DNA of 14,506 nucleotides, taken from Mucidula mucida (lineage: Eukaryota; Basidiomycota; Agaricomycetes; Agaricales; Physalacriaceae). Location of the stretch: NCBI GenBank assembly GCA_015501055.1, contig JADNYV010000842.1, forward strand, positions 1 through 14,506, read 5' to 3'. The position numbers and the translations under genes were made by a program. The notes under the pieces are model-generated. The model was not told where the DNA came from and searched no databases. It was given only the letters and a program-made list of their open reading frames with translations. This document shows, piece by piece, positions 1 through 8,529 of the stretch (position 1 is the stretch's first letter; every line of letters begins with the position of its first letter).

Positions 1-255
1 TAAGTAATAATACTGAAACGACCATGTGTGCTACGAGTGTCGGCGGTGTGTATACAATAGGGAGTCCATGAGGTATGGCATGTATGATGTCATCCATGTG
101 TTGGGTGTGTGTCCGACATGAGTACGGCTTTCGGTAATGAAAAGGAGTATGATCGGTGACGAAACAGATGATGAAACAGTCCGTTGGTTGATAAGACAAG
201 CCCCCCGATAAGATATGATAAGATTGAAAATGTGAAAATATGGCGATTCATAACA
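1..255 (-). repeat. Partial LTR of gypsy element A, left copy
   Basis: This minus-strand LTR starts at 255 with TGTTA (TAACA on the plus strand at 251-255), directly after a polypurine tract. It is the reverse complement of the first part of the complete LTR at 2342-2872. The remaining roughly 275 bases, including the predicted TATA box, lie outside the window. No gene is seen in it. Confidence 0.88.
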
Positions 256-268
256 TCACCCCCTCCTT
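256..268 (-). other. Polypurine tract of element A, left copy
   Basis: On the minus strand the run reads AAGGAGGGGGTGA and sits immediately before the LTR start at 255. In LTR retrotransposons this tract primes plus-strand DNA synthesis. The same sequence precedes the right LTR. Confidence 0.8.
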
Positions 269-270
269 AA

Positions 271-1366
271 GGCGCAAGTTCCATTCTGCGCCAGAGTGCT
301 CCATGAGGGCGCAGAGGGTAGCGTGACGTCAAGGTTCGGTGTCAGGCGGTGGCATGGGTCGGAATAGATGTGATGGAAATTGCGACATGGGGACTTCAAT
401 GCGAGCAAGCGCAGGTGGCTTCGGCTTGTTCGGTATGTTGGTGGAAATCGCGATAGCTTCGTCGGCATTTTTGAGATTGCATGCCGGTTCCCATGTCTGT
501 TCGTGTGTGCCATAACCCTTCCAGTGAACCTTGTATTGAAAACCCCCGCGGTACTTCCGGGAATTAACCACTTTCTCAACCTCCCATTCCGGTTCGGCTC
601 CTTCCAGCACAGGTGGTGGACGCGTGTCTCGGGGTTGCGTCGGAAATTGCGGCTCGTGGTAAGGCGTCAACAGGGCCTCATTGAACACGGGATGATGCTT
701 TTCCACGTGTGAGGAATCTGGAGCTTGTAAGAGCTCGTCCCGACTTTCTTGATCACTTTGAACGGCCCGAAGCGTTTGTCATCGAGCTTCTTCATTGGTC
801 GGTCCGTGCTGAGATTCGTCCCTTCCAGCCATACTTTGTCGCCTTCCTTGTACTCTACTGCCTCTGTCCGCTTCCTGTCATAAAACCGTTTCATGTCCTC
901 TTTGCCATCTTCAATGCTGACCCCACTTCGTCCCATGTTTCCTCATGCCGTCGGCAAACTCCTGCGCAGTCTCATTTCTCGATGCCGTTTTCGGAGCGGT
1001 GCCTTTGTAGGGATGTCTGCCCATGTCTGCGAAGAACGGAGTGACTTTGGTCGCCGAGTGAACTCGATCGTTGTAAACGAATTCAGCAGAGGGTAGCCAT
1101 TGTGCCAGTCGTTCTGATGGTAGTTGACAAATAACCGTAAGAAATGTTCTATCTCTTGGTTCAGCCGTTCCGTCTGCCCATTTGCCTGTGGATGATACGC
1201 CGTTGTAAAGTTCCTTGTATGCCCAACAACCGGTACAACTCCTTCATGAAACGCGAGTGGTATTGTGGACCGCGATCATGTATCATCTGTCGTGGCATCC
1301 CATGTATGGGGAAAATGCGATCACGGTAGATGCGGGCCATGCCTTCTGACGTCAGAGGGTGTGTTC
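271..1366 (-). pseudogene. Ty3/gypsy integrase end with chromodomain, left copy, broken
   Basis: Read on the minus strand, this is the second half of a gypsy pol polyprotein. The segment at about 1354-1231 carries integrase core sequence, including HDRGPQYHSRFMKELYRLLGI-type residues; the Asp of DRG is one of the catalytic DDE residues. Further on come the LRLF-NYHQNDWH region, the GPF module (KRFGPFKVIKKVG, about 800-750) and a chromodomain (EWEVEKVVNSRKYRGGFQYK onward, about 610-450). The GPF module and chromodomain are known to follow the integrase core in chromoviruses and to guide insertion to chromatin. Reading is broken by several single-base losses: one after KTW-like sequence near 985, one at about 690 (GCATCATCC against GCATTCATCC in the right copy) and another around 450-470. 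RT and RNase H are absent. The family is confident; the copy is non-functional. Confidence 0.85.
1231..1366 (-). other. Non-palindromic centre of the inverted repeat, integrase core
   Basis: This 136-bp spacer is present once. On the minus strand it encodes TSEGMARIYRDRIFPIHGMP and then the DRGPQ motif, running on into the left arm. The left copy is therefore the continuous one. The right copy starts abruptly at the LLGI codons, joined back to front at 1366/1367. Confidence 0.75.
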
Positions 1367-2330
1367 GTTGTTGGGCATACAAAACTTTACAACGGCGTAT
1401 CATCCACAGGCAAAGGACAGACAGAACGGTTAACCAGAGATAGAACATTTTTACGGTTATTCGTCAACTACCATCAGAACGACTGGCACAAATGGCTACC
1501 CTCTGCCGAATTGTTTACAATGATCAGGTTCACTCGGCGACCAAAGTCACTCCGTTCTTTGCAGACATGGGCAGACATCCCTACAAAGGCACTGCTCCAA
1601 AACGGCATCGAGAAATGAGACTGTGCAGAGTTTGCCGACGCATGAGGAAAACATGGGACAAGTGGGGTCGGCATTGAAGATGGCAAAGGAGGACATGAAA
1701 CGGTTTTATGACAGGAAGCGGACAGAGGCAGTAGAGTACAAGGAAGGCGACAAAGTATGGCTGGAAGGGACAAATCTCAGTATGGACCGACCAATGAAGA
1801 AGCTCGATGACAAACGCTTTGGGCCGTTCAAAGTGATCAAGAAAGTTGGGATGAGCTCTTACAAGCTCCAGATCCCTCACACGTGGAAAAGCATTCATCC
1901 CGTGTTCAATGAGGCCCTGTTGACGCCTTATCATGAGCCGCAATTTCCGACGCAACCCCGAGACACGCGTCCACCACCTGTGCTGGAAGGAGCCAAACCG
2001 GAATGGGAGGTTGAGAAAGTGGTTAATTCCCGGAAGTACCGTGGGAGTTTTCAATACAAGGTTCACTGGAAGGGTTATGGCACATACGAGCAGACATGGG
2101 AACCGGCATGCAATCTCAAGAATGCCGAGGAAGCTATCTGCGATTTTCACCAACAGTACCCAAACAAGCCAAAGCCACCTGCGCTTGCTCGAATTGAAGT
2201 CCCTATGTTGCAGTTTTCATCCCATCTATTCCGACCCATGCCACCGCCCAATATCGAACCCCTCAATGTCACGCTACCCTCTGCAGCCCTCATGGAGCGA
2301 CTCTGGCGCAGAATGGAACTTGCGCTTTAA
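1367..2330 (+). pseudogene. Ty3/gypsy integrase end with chromodomain, right copy, truncated
   Basis: This is the mirror copy of the left-arm coding sequence. It starts inside the integrase core (LLGI position). It keeps LRLFVNYHQNDWHKWLP (about 1450-1500), a frameshifted YNDQVHSATKVTPFFADMG stretch, and then a long open frame at 1623-2330 (235 residues) ending in TAA. In that frame the GPF module is at residues 66-105 (KRFGPFKVI, then HPVFNEALLTPY) and the chromodomain at about 128-178 (EWEVEKVVNSRKYRG, then YKVHWKGYGTYEQTWEP, including the aromatic cage-type Y and W positions). The catalytic DDE domain is missing, so it cannot act as an integrase. The intact C-terminal frame could in principle make a free chromodomain protein, but no promoter points into it and the ATG at 1623 is only a frame opening. 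The call as a retroelement relic is strong. Confidence 0.85.
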
Positions 2331-2341
2331 GGAGGGGGTGA
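2329..2341 (+). other. Polypurine tract of element A, right copy
   Basis: AAGGAGGGGGTGA overlaps the pol stop codon and ends directly at the LTR start. It matches the tract of the left copy. Confidence 0.85.
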
Positions 2342-2872
2342 TGTTATAAATCGCCATATTTTCACATTTTCAATCTTATCATATCTTATTGGGGGGCTTG
2401 TCTTATCAACCAACGGACTGTTTCATCATCTGTTTTGTCACCGATCATACTCCTTTTCATTACCAAAGCCGTACTCATGTCGGACACACACCCAACACAT
2501 GGACGACATCATACATGCCAATACCTCATGGACTCCCTATTGTATACACACCACCGACACTCGTAGCACACATGGTTGTTTCAGTATTATTACTTACATG
2601 CAGTTACCACTCGTATTTAATGGTTTCACAGACTAGTAGCATACAACACTGGGTCAAGGGTGTGGAGTTATCCCTAGCGGAAACACATATGGACAAGGAG
2701 TCCCAAACACAGGCTTACCAGTATATAAGCAGTAGTATAGTATCATTGTACTTTAGTTCCGATCTCGTTTATACACCTGGCCTAGCCTAGTCTTACGAAC
2801 ACAAACACTTCTTTTCCTTAAGTCTCTCTGTGGTACCTGGTTTAGCCTCGTGGCTATAGTCAGTCGCTAACA
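2342..2872 (+). repeat. Complete 3' LTR of gypsy element A (531 bp)
   Basis: The LTR begins TGTTATAAATCGCC right after the polypurine tract and ends TAACA at 2868-2872, giving a 5-bp terminal inverted repeat TGTTA/TAACA. It holds a TATA box (2722-2729) at a position typical for a U3 promoter. The next base onward reads as reverse transcriptase of a different element, which fixes the right boundary to within a few bases. Because the RT frame can also be read through the last LTR bases (AAC AAG), an uncertainty of about 4 bp remains. Confidence 0.85.
2722..2729 (+). promoter_or_regulatory. TATA box in LTR of element A
   Basis: TATATAAG lies about 145 bases before the LTR end. It would drive transcription rightward, away from the palindrome. 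The call rests on the motif and its position inside the LTR. Confidence 0.5.
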
Positions 2873-4080
2873 AGCACCCCCTTCCGCTTATAACTGAGCT
2901 TATTGACAAGCTCAAGGGCGCAAGGATCTTCTCTAAAATTGACTTATGTTGGGGCTACAATAATGTTTGGATCAAAGAAGGAGATGAGTGGAAGGGCATG
3001 TTCAAGATAAATTGCGGCCTGTTTGAACCTAGGTGATGTTCCTTGGTCTTATGAATTCCCCTGCCATGTTTTAAGCAATGATAAATATCATTCTTAAGGA
3101 CTTGGGAAAAGTTGTGGTATATATGGACAACATCCTGATATTTACGAGGACACTTGAGGAACACCAAGACGTGGTTTGGCAAGTCTTACAGCGGCTTCAA
3201 GATCATAATCTTTATGCAAGCCAGAGAAATGCATCTTTGAAGCTGAGTCAATTGAATTCTTGGGACTTATCATCTTTTACAACGTACTTCACATGGCCCT
3301 GTTAAGGTTGCCGGTGTTGTACAATGGCCAGAACCTTGAAATATTAAAGATGTTCAGTCCTTCCTTGGATTTGGAAACTTTTATCGCCGGTTCATCCAAG
3401 GTTTCTCTAAGATTGCCCGTCCGCTCTTCAACCTCACCAAGAAAGGCGAGACCTGGGCATGGACACCTGAGTGCCAAGCTGCATTTGAAGCGCTCAAAGA
3501 TGTATTCACCTCCTCTCCTGTTCTAGTCATGCCTGATTCTGACAAACCCTATCATGTTGAAGTTAACGCCTCCAATTACTCAATCGGGGGGATTTTGGCA
3601 CAACCGGGAGCCAATGAGCAATGACATCTGGTTGCCTATCTATCCAAGTCCCTTTTAGAACCCAAGCACAACTACAACATCCACAACAAAGAGCTTCTAG
3701 CCATTATTTGGGCACTGGAATCCTGGAGGCACTACTTGGAGGGCGCCTCCCACCCGGTAGATATTATCATCAATGACAAGAACCTCAAGTACTTCACCAA
3801 TTTGCAGAAATTGAGCCACCGCCAGGCGCAATGAGCCCTGTTCCTTACCTGCTTTAACTACACCCTGACTTATAAACCTTGAACATCTAATCACAGCAAC
3901 CCGCTTTCCCGTTGTGCAGATTATAAAGAGGGGGTTAAGGAGGATAACTCAAACCAAGTGTTACTGGATCCTAGATTCTTCCAAGTTCGGGCAACACAGC
4001 CAGGTGAGGTTACCACAATCAGAGATGCAGAGTTGAGGAGACATATTCAAGAATGTCCGAGAAGGACATTGAAGTCGTGG
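2873..4080 (+). pseudogene. Reverse transcriptase-RNase H of element B, decayed
   Basis: RT reading opens with [20 protein letters not shown] and continues with [19 protein letters not shown], both standard gypsy RT blocks. The catalytic box usually read YMDD is here YMDN (3120-3131), so the second metal-binding Asp is lost. FLGL (near 3257) and VQSFLGFGNFYRRFIQGFSK (about 3353-3412) mark the RT end. RNase H follows with EVNASNYSIGGILAQ (about 3559-3600), where the usual catalytic Asp is Asn, then NKELLAIIWALESWRHYLEG (about 3688-3747). Breaks include TAA at 3072, TGA at 3622 and 3832, and frameshifts near 3035, 3220 and 3340. Two of the TGA codons sit where related elements usually have Trp. 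The protein would have copied the element RNA into DNA; this copy cannot. Confidence 0.88.
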
Positions 4081-5520
4081 TGCGTTAGACATGATTCTTA
4101 AAAATAGTCCCCGTTTGCTGGTTAAAAAGTTACAGGAATTGAACTATGAAGACGGCATTGTCCTCTTCTAAGGCAAGGTCTATGTTTCAAACAACCTCAA
4201 ACTTTGATGTGACATAGTCAAAATGCACCACAACCTTGTTGCCCCCGGACACCCAGGATGCTTCAAGATGTACAAGCTTCTTAGTCGAGAGTTCTGGTGG
4301 CCAGGCATGTCAGTCTTTGTTCAAGATTATGTCAACGGCTGTGCTACCTGTCAGATGACAAAACCCAGCAACCATCCTGCCCATGTCCCGCTTGTTTCTA
4401 ACAAGGTCCCTGAACATCCCTTTGGCACCATCACAACCAACTTCATTATCAACCTCCCAGAATGTAAAGGTTGCAATGTCATCCACTATGTGGTTGACCG
4501 ACTTACAAAGGGCGTGGTTGTATCCCCATGTCGCAAGACCATCAATGCAGATGGCACAGTGGACATACTGCTGGAAGGCACCTTCCGATTTACGGTCTTT
4601 GGAACAAGATGATCTCCAACTGAGGCCCTCAGTTTGCTAGCAAGGTTATGCAGGCTATTCACGCTAAGCTTGGCATTACCTCCGCGCTCAGTACAACTTA
4701 TCATCCCCAGACAGACGCAAAACCAAGCGCTACAACCAGGAGCTCGAGCAATACCTACGCGTCTTTTGCAACTACCAACAAGACGACTGGGTCAAGCACC
4801 TGCATATGCCAAATTCTCCACAACACCCGTGTTCACTCTGCCACGGGCAAATTGCCCTTTGAACTCCTCCACAGATATCAGCTGTGCTTCTTTCCCCCAC
4901 TGAACCCCACATCCAACATCCCCTCCGTTAAGGAACAACTCACCAACCTTCAGCATCTGTGCAACGAGGTTCAAGCAAGCCTCACTACAGCGGCAGAAGT
5001 GATAAAAAGAAACAACGGAGATGTCATAGAGAAGGGCATTATGTTTAAGATTGGAGATAAGGTGCTATTGGATGGCAAGAACCTGAAGACAATGCGCCCA
5101 AAGCTAAGCTTTCTGATAAGTGACACAGGCCATTTGAGATCACTGATATACTTGGCCCAGTAACCTATTGCCTCAAGTTACCACCAAAGTGGCGCATCCA
5201 CCCAGTCTTCCACGCATCCCTACTCGTCCGTACATTGAGACCCCTGCTCATGGTCCTAACTTCCCAGGAGTTCCCCTAGACCTACTGAACGCTGATGAGG
5301 AGTACAACATGGAGGAGATCCTGGACTTACGGCCAACTCATAATAAGCGGGGTGTGAAGTACCTGGTGAAGTGGTTGGACTATTCAAGCTCCGAGAATAC
5401 ATGAAAGCCGGTGTCGGGACTGACGAAGGCACTGGATAAGATAGCTGACTTCCATAAGGCACACCCAAAGGCATACAAGAAGCCACTCCCTTGCCTATAA
5501 GGCCTTGGTGTCTCGATTGG
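4081..5520 (+). pseudogene. Integrase and chromodomain of element B, decayed
   Basis: The zinc-binding HHCC region is clear from 4223 (HHN...GHPG, then REFWWPGM and CATC). In the core, the first catalytic Asp is Asn (TTNFIINLP, codon 4439-4441). The usual SDRGPQF reads SN-stop-GPQF at 4615-4635, losing the second Asp and gaining a TGA. The glutamate segment (YNQELEQYLRVF, about 4720-4760) is kept but in another frame. Downstream are HNTRVHSATGKLPFELLH (about 4820-4875), the GDKVLLDGKNLK region (about 5057-5090), a GPV-like stretch and a chromodomain (YNMEEILDLRP, GVKYLVKWLDYSSSENT, about 5305-5401). The chromodomain is interrupted by TGA at 5402 at the normal Trp position. Frame resumes to about 5500. 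Identity is confident; function is excluded. Confidence 0.87.
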
Positions 5521-5565
5521 AGATATTAGGCAAGGACTTCTGCACTTCAGGCGCAAGCACAGCTT

Positions 5566-5578
5566 AAAGAGGGGGTAT
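5566..5578 (+). other. Polypurine tract of element B
   Basis: AAAGAGGGGGTAT lies immediately before the LTR start TGTCA and after the last pol-like sequence. Confidence 0.75.
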
Positions 5579-6018
5579 TGTCATAATTGCCTCTATCTGT
5601 TGCCCTCACCTCGGTCCACCTTGTCATTGCATTAATGCCACACTCTTCCATCATCACATATCATATGCTCCGGGTCCGGTCCGCACTGCCTTAGCCCAGG
5701 CCTGATCCAGAATAGCCCATCAGCATAGCCTGTTATTTGTCCATCACCCCATGATGCAATTCACACTGCCTCTTGTTTAACTTTGAGCCATTCTATTATT
5801 TACACAGTCACAGACTCTTTATATATATACACAGCCTTTCTAGGTAGATTCCTCAGTTCATCAACTTTGTCTTTACACTGTTCGGTAGCTCCCTGCACTG
5901 TATTGAGCCTGACCTGCTACCTCATCCTATTATCATCTTTTCCTCTTGTCTTTATTGTTCTCCCATCTTTGTGCGACTTGGGTGGTTGTTTGGTTTACAC
6001 CGGACTCCGTCCTTGACA
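5579..6018 (+). repeat. 3' LTR of gypsy element B (440 bp)
   Basis: The LTR runs from TGTCATAATTGCC, just after the polypurine tract, to TGACA at 6014-6018. This gives a 5-bp inverted terminal pair TGTCA/TGACA. A TATA run lies at 5820-5828. The right flank GTTGC (6019-6023) is the predicted target duplication; its partner is off-window. Open frames of 60-80 codons inside it have no protein character. Confidence 0.82.
5820..5828 (+). promoter_or_regulatory. TATA box in LTR of element B
   Basis: TATATATAT sits about 190 bases before the LTR end, in the expected U3 promoter position. The call is by motif and position only. Confidence 0.45.
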
Positions 6019-6318
6019 GTTGCTATCAAACAAGGGGGGGTGAGCACTTATGCTTATTTTTTGCTCTCTCCAATCATTGTAGTATACTATTTCAATGTGT
6101 TTCATGTAGATGTCTCGTGTTCCATGAGCAACACCGAACCAATGCATTGTTTATAGCTGCCAGACGGCCCACACAACGAGCAACAAACAAAAGAGTTGAC
6201 AAATCTGTATTGCTGCTGCCAGTCTGCAAAACTCAAGATACAAGGTACTATGTTGTCTTTCAGTGTGCCCTTGCACAAGGATGTGCTGTTTTCCGTCAAT
6301 TATATTGAAACTTATAGA
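6019..6318. other. Unassigned spacer between two retroelements
   Basis: These 300 bases lie between the LTR end of element B and the LTR of the copia element. They contain a run of seven G (about 6033-6039) and short open frames without recognisable protein features. I see no gene. It may be old target DNA or the edge of another degenerated element. Confidence 0.4.
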
Positions 6319-6604
6319 TGTTGAACAATGTGGTGGAATAGGACAATTATATTAGTGAAATAATCAAGCTATTTAAACAAAAACTGATGTGTATCTAAGT
6401 GAAACATGAATAGAAAGTAAGCAAGTATAATATGGCTAAACAAAGAGAACAGTAAGTAACAATGGAGTTGGATGCTTAGATTGAGTTGTTCTGAGTATGT
6501 AGAATTGTGGTGTCTGTCAGACACAATAGTAGCGAGTCGGTGAAGATGGATGTGGGTCGGTAAATATAGGTGCGGATCTGTTGTGACTAGCTTATATTCC
6601 AACA
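6319..6604 (-). repeat. 3' LTR of the copia element (286 bp)
   Basis: On the minus strand it starts TGTTGGAATATAAGC right after a purine tract and ends CAACA, which is TGTTG on the plus strand at 6319-6323. That makes a 5-bp terminal inverted pair. The purine tract and the adjoining pol stop codon fix the inner boundary well. The outer boundary rests on the inverted pair. Confidence 0.8.
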
Positions 6605-6616
6605 CTCCTCCTCAAG
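6605..6616 (-). other. Polypurine tract of the copia element
   Basis: The minus strand reads TTGAGGAGGAG just before the LTR TGTTGG. It overlaps the pol stop codon (TGA, 6612-6614), a common copia arrangement. Confidence 0.75.
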
Positions 6617-8196
6617 CCGGAAGAAGTCCCAGGCTGTGAGCAAAGTGTTTTGCCTTTGTGCTTGGAAGGGCTTTTGTCACAATGTCTGTGACCATGTCCT
6701 TAGTGGGACAATAGATGAGATAAATGTCTGGATAGAGTACTAAATAAAATGATACCAGATGTCAATGTATTTGGTTTGCGCGTGGAATTGGCCAAGTTTG
6801 GCGTGAGCAAGGGCAAGCACAGATTGATTATTGTCATAGATGATGATGGGGTACTCAAGTGGTGTAAAAAGTTCTGAGAGGAAATGATGTGTCCACATAG
6901 CTTTCTTGCCGGCATACATTAGTGCAACATATTTGGCCTTGGTGGTGAGAAAGCAACAAGTTTCTGCTGTCTGACAACTAGGAAACGGTGCCGCCATTAA
7001 TGAGGAATGTATACCCAGAATGGCCTTTTTGTTGTCTGACAACATTTTGTCTGCATCAAAATATCCTTCCAGCCCTTGATTCCTTCCTTCTCCTTCATAT
7101 GTCAGCTTTTAGCTGTCAGTTCCCTTGATGTATTGAAGCGCACATTTTGCTGTGTGCCAGTAAATAAGTCTGAATTGTCAAAGAAGCAAAGAGGATGGTG
7201 ACGCATAAGCCAAGTCCAGACATGTTCCAGTTATAATCTAAATCAGTGATCAACAAGTTTGTAATAAGGATAGCATTGCATTTTGCAATTTTGTTGGAAT
7301 TGGTGGGGCATTGGTTGCAGGATAAGTTGGCAGAAGGATCCATGGGAATAGCTAAAGGCTTGCAGTTAACTGTGTTGAAACATTGCAGCACAAAGTTGAT
7401 ATATAAAGTCTGATTGAGAGAAATTTCTCTTCTCACTTGGTTGCAAATAATCTCCATATCCAAAAGCCAGCTAATTGGGCTGAGGAGAGTGACTTGGAAG
7501 AGTTGGGCAAAACACTCCTGCACGATGTTGATCAGTGCAAAAGAACTGCCAGTAATAGTGCAGTCATCAATGTGTATTGCAAGAATAATGATGTCCGCGC
7601 CTTGGATAAGTCGGAAAACTGCATGATCTTTCTCAAGTGCAGTGAAGCCAAGTGTTGTGATGCTGCAGTAAGCTTTTTGTACTGTTTACAAGAGCTCTGC
7701 TTTGAACCATAGATAATCTTAAAGAGTTGGAGCATGTACTTCTAGTGATTCACGAATTCAAAATCTGGTGGTTACTCCATATAAATCTCCTTTTTGTTGT
7801 CAAATTCTCTATTAAGAAATGCACTGTGGAAGTTAAATACATTAATCTCTCAATCATTTTGCGTGGCAATAAAGAGAATGATACAGAGGGCAGCAAGTTT
7901 AGCAATAGGTGCAAACATTACAAAGTAGTCAACACCCTCAACTTGAGTGAATTCTTGTGCAACAAGTCGGGTCTTATACTTGTCAATAACTCCGCCCAAC
8001 TTCTTTTTAATCCACAAGACCCATTTGGAACCAATAATGTTCCAATCATTGGATTGAGGCACAAGTTGCATGTGCCGGCATCTATCAGTGTCCTAATTTC
8101 TTCCTCAATTGCTGCCTTCCACCACAGCCAGTCTTCTTGCTTCTCAAATACAGGCTCAATGGCCTTAAACTCAGAAATAGTGGCTGCCATGGTCAT
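6612..8196 (-). pseudogene. Copia reverse transcriptase-RNase H, decayed
   Basis: RT begins near 8196 with MAATISEFKAIEPVFEKQED and continues with GSKWVLWIKKKLGGVIDKYK and LVAQEFTQVEGVDYF (about 8030-7920), typical copia RT blocks. The catalytic pair is kept in LAIHIDDCTITGSS (IDD at 7563-7571). Then come ISWLLDMEI (about 7470), LNQTLYINFVLQCFN and KPLAIPMDPSANLS (about 7420-7320). RNase H shows LTTKAKYVAL (K codons at 6938-6940 and 6932-6934) where related elements have Glu at both positions, IYDNNQSVLALA, and HAQTKYIDIWYHFI. The C-terminus CPTKDMVTDIVTKALPSTKA, then KHFAHSLGLLPA, is readable down to the stop at 6612. Several frameshifts separate these blocks, so it is inactive. Confidence 0.87.
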
Positions 8197-8202
8197 CTTG
8201 AC

Positions 8203-8517
8203 TTAGTTTGGCTCTGATATATTAATGTAGCCATTGTCAACACTACCCGTGAATGTCTCACACAAGGCTGTGAACAACTTTTTTGCTTCTGCCATCTTCT
8301 GGACTTTTCTCAATGGCTTCTGTTTACGGCGGTCACTGTGTATGTCCGCAGGATCAAGTCCTTTACGACAAAGTAGTCCAGTCACAAAGTCGGGCATAGT
8401 GGACGTGTTAGGTTGGGATGAAGCAGATGTGGATGGGATGAGAGCTGTTGTGGATGGAATAGATGATGCAAGAGGTAACAAAGATATTGCAGAGGGTGTA
8501 GAAGGTGTGTTTTGCAC
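8203..8517 (-). pseudogene. Copia pol linker between integrase and reverse transcriptase
   Basis: This is an open frame of about 100 residues, rich in Ser, Pro and Thr at first and then basic (DRRKQKPLRKVQKMAEAKKL). It lies exactly between the integrase tail and RT, where copia polyproteins have a poorly conserved low-complexity linker. It is separated from the RT frame by a stop near 8203. I call it part of the same pol relic rather than a gene. Confidence 0.6.
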
Positions 8518-8529
8518 ATTTTGAATGCC

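Larger units (their letters stand above)
1..2597. repeat. Large inverted repeat (palindrome) built from two retroelement 3' ends
   Basis: Bases 1-1230 are the near-exact reverse complement of 1367-2597. The first 19 bases pair with 2579-2597, the LTR start at 255 pairs with 2342, and the inner ends GCCCAACAAC (1221-1230) and GTTGTTGGGC (1367-1376) pair. The unpaired centre is 1231-1366. Each arm contains, from the centre outward, the end of a Ty3/gypsy integrase, a chromodomain, a polypurine tract and an LTR. The arms differ by scattered substitutions and single-base indels, so they are similar but not identical copies. The palindrome probably continues left of the window, because the right LTR extends 275 bases beyond the paired part. 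Seen directly; the origin is inferred. Confidence 0.93.
2873..6018 (+). mobile_element. 5'-truncated Ty3/gypsy chromovirus, element B
   Basis: In order it contains the end of reverse transcriptase, RNase H, the integrase zinc-binding and core domains, the GPF-like module, a chromodomain, a polypurine tract and a 3' LTR. This is the Ty3/gypsy order (RT-RH-IN), opposite to copia. The 5' LTR, gag, protease and RT N-terminus are missing: the element is cut at 2872 by the LTR of element A, so its other half is expected left of the window. Numerous stops and frameshifts make it inactive. Confidence 0.88.

Noticed and set aside
380..1096. Plus-strand open frames across the left arm (110, 111 and 67 codons)
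   Set aside because: They are shadows of the minus-strand integrase and chromodomain sequence, which has clear family motifs.
1581..2153. Minus-strand open frame of 190 codons in the right arm
   Set aside because: It is the antisense of the conserved GPF and chromodomain frame; the low stop frequency follows from the opposite coding strand.
2389..2790. 133-codon open frame on the plus strand
   Set aside because: It lies wholly inside the LTR of element A, overlaps its TATA box and has no domain features.
5783..6308. Plus-strand frames of 77 and 120 codons, hydrophobic in part
   Set aside because: They sit in the LTR of element B and the adjoining spacer. The hydrophobicity comes from T-rich LTR sequence.
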